A program made the translations under genes and the position numbers. The notes beneath the pieces were generated by a model, which worked only from the letters and a program-made list of their open reading frames with translations, was not told the DNA's origin and searched no databases. 64,000 nt of DNA from Hermodice carunculata (lineage: Eukaryota > Annelida > Polychaeta > Eunicida > Amphinomidae): the NCBI GenBank assembly GCA_964020975.1, contig OZ026616.1:77965993-78029992 (forward strand). Reading direction: 5' to 3'. Positions within the stretch are counted from its first letter, which is position 1. Each line of letters opens with the position of its first letter. Positions 1-24,359 of the stretch are shown here, piece by piece.

Positions 1-615
1 ATCATGCTGTTCCACTGATTTCTCGTCCAGGCTGCACGTTTCTTACACCACTGTACCCATCGTGTCTTTTGTGCAAGACTGAGAGGGATGCGAACGGCAG
101 GGCGGGGTGTGCCCTAAGTTTGGCCGACACGGGCTGACCTTACTCTCTGGCCGTGGTGCTCTGATGTTGCAGGCCTGTTGTTGCTGGCCTGGCGCCACTG
201 GTGACGATAACTTTCGGTGGAAAAACTCTATACCTCTTCACATACTGGATCAAGTAACGTTCATCCGTCCGATCTGGCAGTCTTGGTCGCCCAGATCCAG
301 CCTTCCTCTTGCATATTCTGGTTTCCTAGAAACGGTTCCACCACCTTTTAACTGATGGCGTGGCGCAGCCGATTATCCTGACCACCTCCCGCTGGGAAAG
401 ACAAGTCTCTAACATCCCAATGATTCTGTCCCATTTAAATCCAGACATCTGTGAGTGACCTGTATGCCATGGCATTGTGGATTCATATTGATCCAAGTGG
501 TGCCACGGCCTCCTAATAAAGCCCACAGGCACCCCAACACCAGACACTCTTTTCGCAACTCACTGGCTGTTGTCTTGTTTTCAGGACATTTTTGTGTATT
601 AGACTGCTCTGTCAT
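1..615 (-). mobile_element. Tc1-like DNA transposon remnant (transposase N-terminal part)
   Basis: Reading the minus strand, about 450-326 encodes a helix-turn-helix start of the Tc1 type: KWDRIIGMLETCLSQREVV, then SVKRWWNRF. Further on, a stretch rich in R and P (GSGRPRLPDRTDERYL) matches the arginine-rich linker of Tc1 transposases. At 1-50 another frame gives WCKKRAAWTRNQWNSM, the block just before the first catalytic aspartate in this family. The pieces lie in different frames and a stop follows WNRF, so the gene is broken. The catalytic domain would lie left of base 1. I could not recognise the terminal inverted repeat on the right; 615 is only the limit of the last coding-like frame. 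Upstream genes of the P450 are separated from the window by this insertion. Confidence 0.72.
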
Positions 616-1215
616 ACCCTAAGATATCCTGTTGATGTTACATAATATGCCATGCGACACCCATGTTTTCCATATAAAGGCATATTTAGAGCGGCCCATG
701 TTAAACCAATGGGGCCTGGGGATGAAATCTTTTTTCCCCAGTAGTATATTATAAAACCTGGTTATAGACATTCTAGACGAGAAAAATGCAAACACAGCTT
801 GATACTATCATGTGAGGAAAATTGCATCATGAAGAAAAAATTAACAATGCAGGTTTGAGTACAATACTCAATAAAGGCCTAATAAGCCTACATTGCACAA
901 CAACTTGAAACCAACCTTCTTTTATAATTATTGTCGTCGTCATCATCTCAAATAGTAGCGCATTTAATTGCACAATATCGCATGCAGTGTCAACATTGAA
1001 ACGCCAAAATGTCAGGTACCTAAAAGGAATAAACCGTTTATAGTCTGCACGTTTTTAACTGGTTGGACGACTGATTACTTCGCGCACATGGCTGTCGAGA
1101 ATTAATGTATTATTGTTAGTATGCAACCGCACTGGGCAACATTTTAACTTTTCCTCCTATCCAAACCAAATATTCAATTGATTTGTACGTATGCTATGTT
1201 TTTATGTTCCTGCAG

Positions 1216-13801
<12,586 letters not shown>

Positions 13802-15105
13802 ACCACATCGTCGGCATTTTTCGGAGAAAGTGTTGTTCGGACAGCAATTTTATACCATAAAGTCAAACACCTCTGTAATCAAGGACGTTTATTGGTTAAA
13901 TTTTTTCAAACAGTAAATGGTCCAGCTGCGATTATGGATTGTCCGTGAATAGCAGTCTGTATATGCATATGAAGTGAAAGCTCGACACTTCTTCACTTGT
14001 TAATGCTTTAAATACTTACACATTCCGTCCTCCTGTGTTTGATAAACATGTCAGCTAAACAGACCAATATCTGTATTTTCGCCATTTCGCATAAAGTGTG
14101 GAGATAATGGATTCATAATACAGAGCTTGCACTATCTTTGATCGGTTCATCTTTATAAAATCACTGCTTATGTCGTCGCTACCGGTACAATATGTGTTTT
14201 GTGCAGTTTTGCAATTTTACTGAAGAGAGTAAAACTTCCCCATTGTATTTTATTGATTATATTTACATCTGTCGCATATATAATTTACTAATTGTAAGCT
14301 ATTCAATATATATTAAGTTTGGAGTAAACAAAATACTTCGTCTCACGAAAATTATAGAACAGAGTAATTGGAAGGTTTTTTATCCATGCCACACAGAGAA
14401 ACTGTCGTGCATGCTAGTAGGTAGCATATGATGGCACTGAACCCGTGTTAAGTGGCGTAATCATGCACTACTAATTTCAGCTGTATCAATGGCTACCACT
14501 CTGAATGAGAAAAATTGTAAATTCAATAAAAATGCATTTGTGTAAACAATATTATTTTAATACTTGTACACAATACGACAATACATGGTTAAATTTCACG
14601 TGGAACGTATTCACGTACAAAAATTGTAGAATTGATCACGGCAACGAGGTAGAGAAAAAATGTTTTTTCGCGACTTTAGAAGGTCAAGGTCGACCAGTTG
14701 ACGAAATATTTAGTGGGATAATCGACAACTCGATCTGGTAAACACTAGAAAATGAAGATATTGCATCACAGCAAATCTATGTGTCCACAAAGAAGCACTG
14801 TTTATAAATGGTACCTACTAGCTGTGGTCATGAATGACTTTATTACTGCACCATAAATACAATAAATGGTAATCTGTAACTCAATACACTAAACAATACA
14901 CTATACCACAACAGTACAGTACAACACAGTACATTACAACAATCCCTGATACGTATGCCTGGGGGCAGCTCCCCCCCCCCCCCCAAAAAAAAAAAACAGC
15001 TCAAAGTATCGTAGGTTTTAAATGACTTCAGAGTATTATAGTGTACCCCTGATTTTCACTGTTTCCGATATAAATTTTGTAAATTGCCATATAATTTCAA
15101 TTTCG
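13802..15105 (+). other. P450 3' untranslated region and spacer
   Basis: No further coding exon is seen after the P450 stop. Possible poly(A) signals AATAAA stand at 14525-14530 and 14861-14866. A short CA/GTACA-rich stretch at 14,880-14,940 and a C-run followed by an A-run at 14,970-14,996 precede the LINE remnant. I recognise nothing else. Confidence 0.55.
14525..14530 (+). terminator. Candidate poly(A) signal of the P450 gene
   Basis: A canonical AATAAA about 0.7 kb after the stop. A second one at 14861-14866 is equally possible; I cannot choose between them. Confidence 0.4.
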
Positions 15106-15710
15106 TCACATTTCATAAGTTTCATTAATTTTTTTTTCGGACGAATAATGGTCAAAATCTACGATACATTTACTCAGAGTATCAAATAATCTATTTCTGG
15201 CTTCTCTAAACTTTTGGCAATTTACAACGTAATGAATTTCATCTTCGACTTCCAAACACGAATCACAAACTCTCTCATCGATGGGAACCTTAACTGGCCT
15301 TCTATGTCTACCTTTTTCAATGTTCAAATTGTGTGCGCTTATTCGTAATCTGGTCAAGTTTTTCCTTTCGTTCAAATTCTTTAATACAACTAGGTACTTT
15401 TCTAATTTGAAATCTGATTTAAATTTCGAATAGGTTATCAACTTTTTATCTGGATAGGCTTGTTTAAGGAAGTCATTCTGCCATTGAAGTATAAATTTCT
15501 CTTTTAATAATTTCTCTATTAAATTGTGTGAAAATTCCCCGTATTCATCACCGTCATTGTTCCAAATATCATTACAGCTATTTAGCGACACTGTCGTTTT
15601 GATATTGTTCAACCAGGTCGAGTGATTCGATGCCAGCAATTCAACATTACATTTGTAAGCATCGTATAAAATTTCATGTGAATCAGAATTTAAGTCTTAG
15701 GGATCAATTG
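15106..15710 (-). mobile_element. LINE C-terminal region (zinc-finger-like block), minus strand
   Basis: A minus-strand reading frame of 177 residues (15639-15106) contains KSDFKLEKYLVVLKNLNERK, LTRLRISAHNLNIEKGR and a CDSCLEVEDEIHYVVNC cysteine/histidine block. This tail is shared by a large group of LINE reverse transcriptases in cnidarians and marine invertebrates. The frame continues upstream with a NVELLASN block. The reverse-transcriptase core of this copy is not found next to it. It differs from the LINE at 22-24 kb. Confidence 0.68.
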
Positions 15711-17050
15711 AAGAGTTTCTCTAGTAGTTTTAAAACTGCAGTAAGTCAAAGATTTCAAAATTTTAATCGGCCAAATAGCATGCTTTTATTGCTATAAATA
15801 TTTTTTATTTTTCTTAAGTTGTACTTTTTAACCTACACGAAAATTTTAAATTGACACATACAACTTTCCCTTTTGAAGACACTGAACATCTGAAGTTTGA
15901 AATTTAGATGATTAACATAAGTTTAAATAATACAAATGTTGGATGCATCTATATCACAAACCTATACATGGAAATTGGAATATTACCTGTGTATACAATT
16001 TGCAACATACAAGTTTGAAAATTCTAATTCCTGATAAACAGCATAATGGAGAGCCAGTGACTGCGGTTATGATTTCGTCACATGCACCTTTATTACAAAC
16101 GTGTACATAAAGGTTTGGTATATCTATCTGTAATACTTTTGAAAATATGGGACATTTAGATTTTTTAATTAATGTTAATCAGCAAAGGTTTAAAGACTGA
16201 CACGTGTCACATATTCACTTACTATGTGGGGCTGCCCCACAACCATATACGACTGTGGCTTAGGGCGTATAGCCATTGTATGCGGCTGTATCATAAACCT
16301 ACAGGTAGGAGTTGGAATTGTGTCTTTATCTGAAGTACTTATGAAGATATTCAATGATTCAATTTTAAATGTGCTGAAGTAGCACACATTTTAATACTAT
16401 GACTTGGGTCGTGTATTTATTGTGTGCGCAATTGCCCAAATATCAAGGCAGATGTAGTAACTTTGTTTTTATTTATTATAACCTTGAAGATATGAAATAT
16501 AATTTTCTTGTCGCTTGGAAGAAATCCCTCTCTGGCTAAATTTTTCACATGTAAAAAAATTCTTTCCTTAGAAAATAACAAGATGAAACTCTATCTTAAA
16601 ACAAGAAATCACAATATCTTGACGGAGAGATCCCCGATGTTTTTCCAAACAGTAAGAAATTCTTTGGAATTTTTGTGTCTTTTGTTGAAATCCAAAGTCT
16701 GCTTTTCAGCAATACAAAATAAACATGTAAGATTTTTCACCGTGGTAGGAGTTAGGTACCGATGACAAAGAGTCAAGCTGATAATGACTAAACTTATAGG
16801 GATACCTTTTTCGCGTTATCTGTGGACCCATTTATATACCCGGTGTTTGTGATTGAAACAAAATAAACCTTCTGATCTGTGATTTGCAATATTTCCTGTC
16901 AATCTTGTTCAGATCAGTAAATATCCGTGAAACGTTATTTGACTTCAAATTTGAATGATATTCTTGATTAAGATAATTTGGTCACTAAAGGTGACTCAGA
17001 CGACGTTGAATGCAATTATTCTAAATTTGATATTTGTTGATAAATTAACC
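15711..17050. other. AT-rich spacer without recognised features
   Basis: About 1.3 kb between the LINE tail and the Penelope-like element. An 85-codon frame at 16508-16765 has no recognisable motif. Part of this stretch may be untranslated leader of the Penelope-like element, but nothing in it proves that. Confidence 0.4.
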
Positions 17051-19490
17051 GTCATCATTGAAACGGGCCTCGGAATTACACGCGAGCCACGATCAGAGAG
17101 GGTATTCCTTCACTATTCGCAATGATACTGCGATGGGTACCCGAAATGCTGACTGTAGACATGAAGGCCACCAGAGTTAACAAAACTTCTCAATCAGTTA
17201 AAAAGACATTTAGTGGTCATACAACTACATACAATTAAAAATCACAAATTAAACACTTTTTGTGTAACCATTTCAATTCCGAGGAACATTCACATTTGGA
17301 TTGCCGGATACAAATTATTGATTACATAGAGTCAAGTTTGTTAGACCAAGATAGTTATGTTAACACAAGATGATTTTTACAAATGGAAGATTTTTGGATA
17401 AAAACACTTCATTCAACTTCTCCCTTTGGACTCAATGACAAAATTTTAGGCTTCCGTGATGCTCGGAATTGGACTTTGCAACTCTTGATAGCAGTCACAC
17501 ACCTTTTCATAATAATCAGGCTGGTATTCAAAGAAGAAGAAGAAATCACGGACAAAGAAAATCACGGAAAAACAGGAAATTTAGGAACGTGGATACAAAA
17601 GACCTTGTCCAACATTTACAACAGGCTTTCTCAAATGGCATTGATCAATTACATATAGCCCTTAAGGCACTATCATTTTGAGATATACATGTAACAAGAA
17701 TCAATGAAAATTTGGATCTTACTTATGCAGAATATACATTTCCGCTTTTTGTGTGTGAAATTGTGTATGCGTACACAACAGCTATTCGGAAACCAAATTC
17801 TTATCAAACAAATGGTTCCAATGTTTTGCAGCATTCCTTTCAAACACAAAATTATTGATTCACTGAACATTCAGTCCCTTTTCAAATTGAAATTTGCTCG
17901 TAACATGAATCCCAAGGAATGCAAAATGAAAGATTCCCCCCCCCCCCCCCCATTTTTGCTATAAATATGGCAACAATATTGGACAAAGTATCATGAATTA
18001 AAACATATTTGTGGCTTCAATTACTCTTGAGGATATCGCAGCGAATCAAAAGTGGGCCTGTATGTCTAACAGTAAATATTATAATTTTGTTTATGCATAC
18101 CATAAACATGTATTTACATGTTATTTGGATATAATACAAAATTCAGTTTTAAAAGCATTGATGAAAAAGATACATTTTGGATATGTCCTAAGTTGAACAT
18201 TGACAGTATTTTCCAGGATACAATATTATCAGGATGTTTTGAAAAATGACCTTGGTATAAACAATATTTCAGACATAAGAGGAAATGGCGTACATAAATT
18301 ACACAAACAATCCATTGATAATTTGATAGGTACACGTAAAGAATAAATTAACTTTAGTATCAAAATTTATGAAGAGGACTCTTCTATTCCATATTTGTTC
18401 TGGATACCCAAATTAAACCTAAAAAAAAACTTTTGAATCTAGATTCATGGCTGGTGCTTCAAAATGTACAACAAAACAATTATCAAACGAAGTAACATTG
18501 AGTTTGACTGCAATTAGGAATCATTTTCGTAAATACTGTAATGCAATTTCTAGAAACTGTAAAATGAATTGGCTTTGGAGTATTAGCAATTCTTCTGAGT
18601 TTGTATATAAAATCAAAGATGTAAAAGCAAAAAATATCAAATGTTTTGATTTTTGTAAACTGTACACAAATCTACCCATAGATGAAGTCAAAAGTTCTCT
18701 TTCAGAATTAATAAGAAAAACGGTTAAACATAATGGTGAACCATACAACGAAGTATATTGGTCACACAATAAATATTCAAAAAGTAACGTTAAATCTTAC
18801 ACCGTTGAAACTTTCATAAGAGCTATATAATTTCTTTTGGAAAGTACTTTTGTTCAAAGCGGACCATTTGTTTTTCAACGAATAAAAGGCATTCCAATTG
18901 GTAGCAACTGCTCCCCGTTACTGGCAGATATATATTTAACTTGATTTGAAGTTACATATATGGATAAATTGATGAAAAAGGACTTTTAAATGGCTACAAA
19001 AATTACCAAACAACGCAAGATATATTGATGACATTGCGTGTGTAAATGTACAAAATATCAGCGAAATTGCCAAAGAAATTTACCCAAAAGATATCCCTTT
19101 GGAGGTAACAATTCAGATGGTTTCGGAGATGTGTTTCTGGACTTGGATATTCAGGTCACTAATGACAGCTTTTGTATTAAAGTCTATCACAAAATAAATA
19201 AGTTCAACTTTGAAGTTGTTAACTATCCTTTCCCGGACAGTAATATTTTGGAAACTATTGGATATAATACGTTTTGGTCACAAATTTAGAAATTTGGTCG
19301 TATTTGTTCTGAATTTCATGACTTTGCATCTAAAACCAAATTTATTTATAATAAACTTGAGTCTAGGAGGATTCAAAGATGTACTTTTGATCAAATATTT
19401 CTACAAATTTTGTTGCAAATATCCAGAGATGGTTAGAAAGTTTGACTTCAATAGCTTTAGGGATTTTAGACTTGCCTGTTTAGCTACTTA
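17050..19490 (+). mobile_element. Penelope-like retroelement, apparently Naiad-type (GIY-YIG upstream of RT)
   Basis: At 17,263-17,331 the plus strand encodes CNHFNSEEHSHLDCRIQI, and at 17,386-17,442 EDFWIKTLHSTSPFGLNDK. These are the C-terminal half of the GIY-YIG endonuclease of Penelope-like elements. A basic stretch (RRRRNHGQRKSRKNRK) follows. The reverse transcriptase comes next: RFMAGASKCTTKQLS at about 18,440, motif A FDFCKLYTNLP near 18,643, motif B GIPIGSNCSPLLADIYL near 18,890, motif C YIDDIACVNV near 19,022, and FNFEVVNYPFPDSNI near 19,205. All are on one strand with the endonuclease first. That order is known from the Naiad/Chlamys group of Penelope-like elements and is the reverse of classical Penelope. 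The element is broken in many places. Confidence 0.75.
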
Positions 19491-20070
19491 ATTTTATCTT
19501 TGGGTATCATTTTGTTTAATATTCACATTCTAGACATTTTAGTCTAGCTTGTTTCTGTTAGGTCAAACCCCCAAGGGCTATAGGTAGCAAACAGCTACCC
19601 ACGACTGTTAAAAGCTTGTCTAATTGTACTTGATAGCTGGTTAAGAAATATTTTATTTTGATTGCATTCTCCTGAATTATATACTGATGACTTTCATTCT
19701 TTTCTGACTTGCACTGCAAATTTTGCTGTTAAAATCCAAAGATTAATAGAATGTTTGGCTACAATAATTTTACAGTTTTTAAACTTGCCTGTTTTGCTTC
19801 TTAAATTTTATCTTTTGGCATCAGCCTGTTTTAATATTCACTTTCAGACATTTTAGGCCCACTTGTTTTCTGTCAGACTAATCCCCCCTCCCCCCCCCCC
19901 GGGGGGAGGCTATCAGTAGCCAGCAGCGGCCGACGACAGTTACAACGTTGCCTAATTGTAATTAAAATCGTGTAAAAAATATATATATATTTTTGATAAC
20001 ATGTTTTTGACACAAATGCTAATGACTTCCATTCCTTTCTGATATGCCTGAATGCACATTTACTCAATAT
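19485..20070. repeat. Diverged tandem duplication (about 300-bp unit) after the Penelope-like element
   Basis: The stretch from about 19,485 (TTAATTTTATCTTTGGGTAT) recurs from about 19,797 (TTAAATTTTATCTTTTGGCA). Both copies share TTTAATATTCAC, AGACATTTTAG, CTTGTTTTCTGT-like text, a pyrimidine or C-run and a ctgatgactttcattc / ctaatgacttccattc block. The copies differ by point changes and a C/G run, so the duplication is old. It directly follows the RT end and may be untranslated tail of the retroelement. Confidence 0.65.
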
Positions 20071-20900
20071 TGAGAACTTACTCAAAATTGACAGTGTTTT
20101 CTCAAATGTCACAAGCGTGACACATTACGTTGAAACATTGACTCAGGGTTGGCAGTGAATAGAGCTTAGTTGTTTTGGAGACTTTCAAAGTGAGGAGTAG
20201 GTGTCATCATGGGGTTTGTTTTACATTTCTGGTGCAGGATGTCCTTTGTTGCAGCACTTGTTAGGATTTCCCTTGGTTTGTACAGGTGGTCTAGCTGCAA
20301 CTGTTTGTTTTACAATCACTGGGACTGAATATAAGTACCCAGGTTTCTTCTACTTCAGTTATATACTGGTAGGTGGTTTAACTAGGATAAGCTACCCAGC
20401 TAGAAAGGGTACATACTGGTTCAGGGGTAAGTCAAATTGTTCTTATCTGAACCTATACCATACAAATTTGGTAATTGTGTTTTGCTTGACAGATATTCTT
20501 CTTTCATAATAAAGCTCTGCATTTAAAAGCCAAACTCCACGAATTTAGCTAATTCATCATTTGCCACATTCATATTTATTTATTATTATGTGGGTAGTCT
20601 TTGCTGAATATTTAGCTTCGACAAGGAGCAGCTACTCAGAGAGACAAGTACGGGTATAGGCTCCGAAACATGTTCTGAGTAGTTACCCGCTGAAGACCCT
20701 TTAATTTATTTTGGCTGATACATTCTATGTCAAAATTCTACAGAAAAACGTGTGCAATATGGACAATAGCACTTCCATATGTATATAGGTTAGACAGTGA
20801 CATGTTAGCTTATGGAGAGTAAAGAGTTCGGACTGTGGAATAAGGTAGTGACTACTAGGAAGTGGTTCTGGACAAAAAGACACAAATACAAATATGCAAT
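20071..20900. other. Spacer with a possible hairpin
   Basis: No gene is recognised. At 20,632-20,682 CTACTCAGA and TCTGAGTAG could pair around a loop that contains CCGAAACATG. This may belong to the untranslated end of the Penelope-like element. A 102-codon open frame at 20201-20509 has no recognisable motif. Confidence 0.4.
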
Positions 20901-20939
20901 GCCCTATTAACCAGGTACACAAACTTTGAAGAATTTGAT

Positions 20940-21535
20940 ATATGCTTGGTACTATTTATGAGACCCGGATTTTAATTGTGACCAAGCAGGAAGCATGGAA
21001 TGGAAACAGTTTGGTTCTCGAAAGACCAAAAAGTTCAAGGCTTCAAAGTCCACCAAGAATATTATAGCCACTGTTTTCTGGGATAGCCGTGGTGTTATAC
21101 ATATAGATTACCTGCCACGTTGAACTACCATAACAAGGCAGTATTATGCTGACTCACTCTCCTGATTTCGACTATCCATCAAGGAGAATAGCCACAGGGA
21201 ACTATGAAGTAGTGTTCTCCTCCAATAGAACAATGCTCCTGTTCACGCCAGTTTTAATGTATGCTTTAACGACTATGGGTTTGAACTCTTGCCTCCCCCC
21301 CCCCCCCCCATTCACCAGGCCTGGCTCCCAGTGAGTACCATCTGTTCGCACATTTGAAAAAAAAATATTTGCGTGGAAATAGATATGACTACGACGATGA
21401 TATTTCTACAGCTGCAAATAACCTTTTGACTGGGCAAGAAGGTTTTTACAGAAAAGGCATCCAGGACCTACCAAAGCGGTGAACAAAATGCATTGAAGGA
21501 GAAGTGAATTATGTAGAAAATTGATACAATAACAT
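20940..21535 (+). mobile_element. mariner transposase remnant
   Basis: The plus strand encodes SMEWKQFGSRKTKKFKAS, KNIIATVFWDSRGVIHIDYL, TITRQYYADSL, NNAPVHA, then HSPGLAPSEYHLFAHLKK and finally GQEGFYRKGIQDLPKR and KCIEGEVNYVEN. These are consecutive blocks of a mariner (DD34D) transposase, in order, spread over several frames. The third catalytic position, normally D in LAPSDYHLF, reads E here. The expected N-terminal helix-turn-helix and first catalytic block were not found, and stops interrupt the frame. A run of C at about 21,294-21,309 splits the gene. Confidence 0.78.
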
Positions 21536-22185
21536 AAACAGTGCTCACTTTTTTTATATTGAGACTCATTATTTTTTTGAACTCCCCTCGTAAGTTCAGA
21601 ACTCTGGATAACTTTATTTGATCAAACAGTTACAAGAACTTGGGAGATAACTGAAAAATAAAACATACATTTACCTACGGTGAAGTTGGTCGGTAGACTC
21701 CATTAAGACGTCACGACTATGGGAGCCATCCAAAAGGAGTGACATTTTTTTAGCTTGGCGACCATAGATTGGAAATCCTTGAACAAAGCAGTGGACAGAG
21801 AAAAACAAATACACAAAATGTCAAGTCACATATACTAACTTTCAATACACTGATGTACATATAGTACAAAACAGGGTAAGTTGTTATCTGTTTTGTGTAC
21901 AAACGTAACAATTCACGATGATAAAAGTTTCTTGGTAATTTTCAATAACGTAATTTTCAGCTTTGCAACTCTGTAATAACTATGAGTATATATCGTTTCA
22001 TATACATTTACTGGAGCTTTAAGAGCAGGTAAATCAAATCGTAAACAACTTTTAGCGTAGCTGTGATTGTATCCAGGGGTATAAATATTACCATCATGTC
22101 TCGTGTCATATCTATGTATATCGTCAGTAATCTTGGTTTACTTGAAAAGGCAGACATTGGAGGTTATCTGGGAGTTTCATATTAA
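21536..22185. other. AT-rich spacer
   Basis: No gene is recognised. A 103-base minus-strand stretch at 21675-21777 is open and bounded by AG and GTAA, but no family is recognised (see the findings). Confidence 0.4.
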
Positions 22186-22189
22186 TGTA

Positions 22190-24355
22190 TTTATGATAAT
22201 AGTTTGAGCTTAAGAACGCCAAATATCGTCAATTTTAAGCAATTTGAGATTTTTTTATAATGGATCAGTATGGGAATTATATTTTTACATGATATATTTA
22301 TATACTTTTTTATATTTTTACATGATATACTTGTAATAACGTTCTTTTGTATTTTTTTTAATGTCGCTACATTTATAGCCCATACCAAAAATTACATAGT
22401 TAAAATGAGATAATATTAAAGAATTATAAATTTCTATTTTTACATGTAGTGGAAGAACATATTTTAAGTTTATCCAAATACCAAGAGATCCTGAAATTTT
22501 AATGGCCACTAAGTCGACATGAGCATTCCAGTTGACTTGTTTATCGATTAAAGTGCCTAAGAAATTGAAGGTATAATATTTAAGAGGTACGTCGTTCACT
22601 TTAAGCACAGGCATTTTTAATTTTTCTTATTCTGATGAAAAATCAAAAATTTGGTTTTAGATGTTTTAAGTGATAATTTGTTAGCGTTCATCCACTCTAT
22701 TATTTACTCAACTCATAATTAATATCATTATTTATATCCGAGTTCACATTAATATTAAAGGCATTTAATGTCGTACAAAGGGATGAATCGTCCGCGTACA
22801 TAATCAATTCACGTGTATTACTAATATGTGCTAAATAATTTATATCAATTAAAAATAAAAGATGTCCCAGGACAGAACCTTGGGGTACACCTGTAGTGAT
22901 CGATAATAGAACGGAATTTACGTCGTCAAATTCAACATATTGTTTATGGTTGCTTAGGTAACTTTCGAATAATTTTAATTGAAGGCCTTTTATTCCATAA
23001 TATTGTAACTTTTGTAAGACAATTGGTGATCTTTAGTGCCGAAGGCTTTTGATAGGTCTAGAAAAATACTAAAAGGAATTTTACCCTTGCCCTTTTCTTG
23101 TATCATTTTACCCATAAGTTCTATGGCGCCAATTTCGTAGAATGGTCAACTCTGAAATTATATTGTCTACTGAAAAATAATTTATGCTTCAGTAAATAAT
23201 CATATAATTGGTGAAATATATTTTTTTCAAATACTTTGAAAAAGCAGGTAATATTAATATGTGACGATAGTTAGTGAATATGTAAGCGTCATCTTTTTTA
23301 TAGATTGGAATTACTTTGCCTATATTTCAAGTTTGTCTTGGAATATGCGAGAGTTAATTCAGTACCTGCTTAATAATTAAATAAGAGGTTCTATCATAAC
23401 ATTTTTTTCAATATAAATTTGAGCAGTTTTGTAGACAGCTCATCTGCTCCACCACTTTCCTTATGACGAAGTAAGTTATCAGTTACTTTCGCTATATTTT
23501 TTCTAAAAATTGAAGTCACATTAAATTTAAGATATCTTATGTAATTGCTTGTCATTGAGTTATGTGTTTGATTAGCAAGATTCGGCCCAATATTTGGCGA
23601 AAATTAATCAAATTCATTCGCAATAATCAATTTATCACTTATTAATTTTCCATGATCGGAAAATATTCTGGAAATTTTTTTTTTATTATTTTAACAAGAT
23701 TTTGTTTATGGTTTTCCAGTTTTTTTAAATATCGTTTTCAAATTCTTTGAAACATGCTTCATAATGATCTTGTTTAGCTCTACGAATTCTATTTCCTAAT
23801 ATGTTATTGTAAGTGTCCAAATTCGTTTCAAGAGTGAAGAATAATGAGATGTCTCGCCGAGTAGACTTCAATCTATTGTAAAGGCAGTCTCTATATTCAA
23901 TTGATCTCAGGAAATCATGTGTCATCCATTTATGGTTTTATGCTTATGTTTATCAAATTTGATTGACAAGTCTTTCTTTCAAGCTTCCTCAAGCGTTGCA
24001 CTAAAAATATCATTTTTGTATTTTCATCTAGATCTGCAATTGACTTTTGGTCTAATTTTATCAGTAAATTGACATTCACAAGTTAGATATAAGAATTAAT
24101 CATATCGGCATTACCTTTTTTATCTGCATCAATTTAGGCATTTTATCCCTTCGGGTTGACATTTCAAAGCAAGTGAAAATTGGCTGATGATTTGAAAACA
24201 TTCTTACCATGATGCCAAATTTGGTACATGTATTTATAGTTAAGTCGTTCAACTTACTGAAAACAGTATTAATTGATGTTCCTTTAGTGTTGGAACCGTT
24301 ATTGTATTTTGAAGCGTAATTAACTTCCGCCGTATATACGTTGTCCTTCAAATTT
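22190..24355 (-). mobile_element. LINE endonuclease/reverse transcriptase remnant, minus strand
   Basis: Reading the minus strand from right to left, about 24,200-24,140 gives the end of an apurinic endonuclease domain (SNHQPIFTCFEMSTRRD). At 23,925-23,725 comes the linker RDCLYNRLKSTRRD and NRIRRAKQDHYEACFKE. The reverse transcriptase follows: FLDLSKAF near 23,070-23,045, TGVPQGSVLG near 22,900, MYADDSSL near 22,800, and FNFLGTLIDKQVNW near 22,575. The thumb ends near 22,190 with IQKNVITSIS. The order is endonuclease then RT, as in CR1/Jockey/L2-type LINEs. Many stops and frame changes show it is dead. The 3' tail is missing. Confidence 0.78.
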
Positions 24356-24359
24356 AGGC

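Noticed and set aside
19680-20060. Hammerhead ribozyme near CTGATGA in the tail of the Penelope-like element
   Set aside because: The CTGATGA word is present, but I find no following stem with GAAA nor a closing helix, and the second copy reads CTAATGA.
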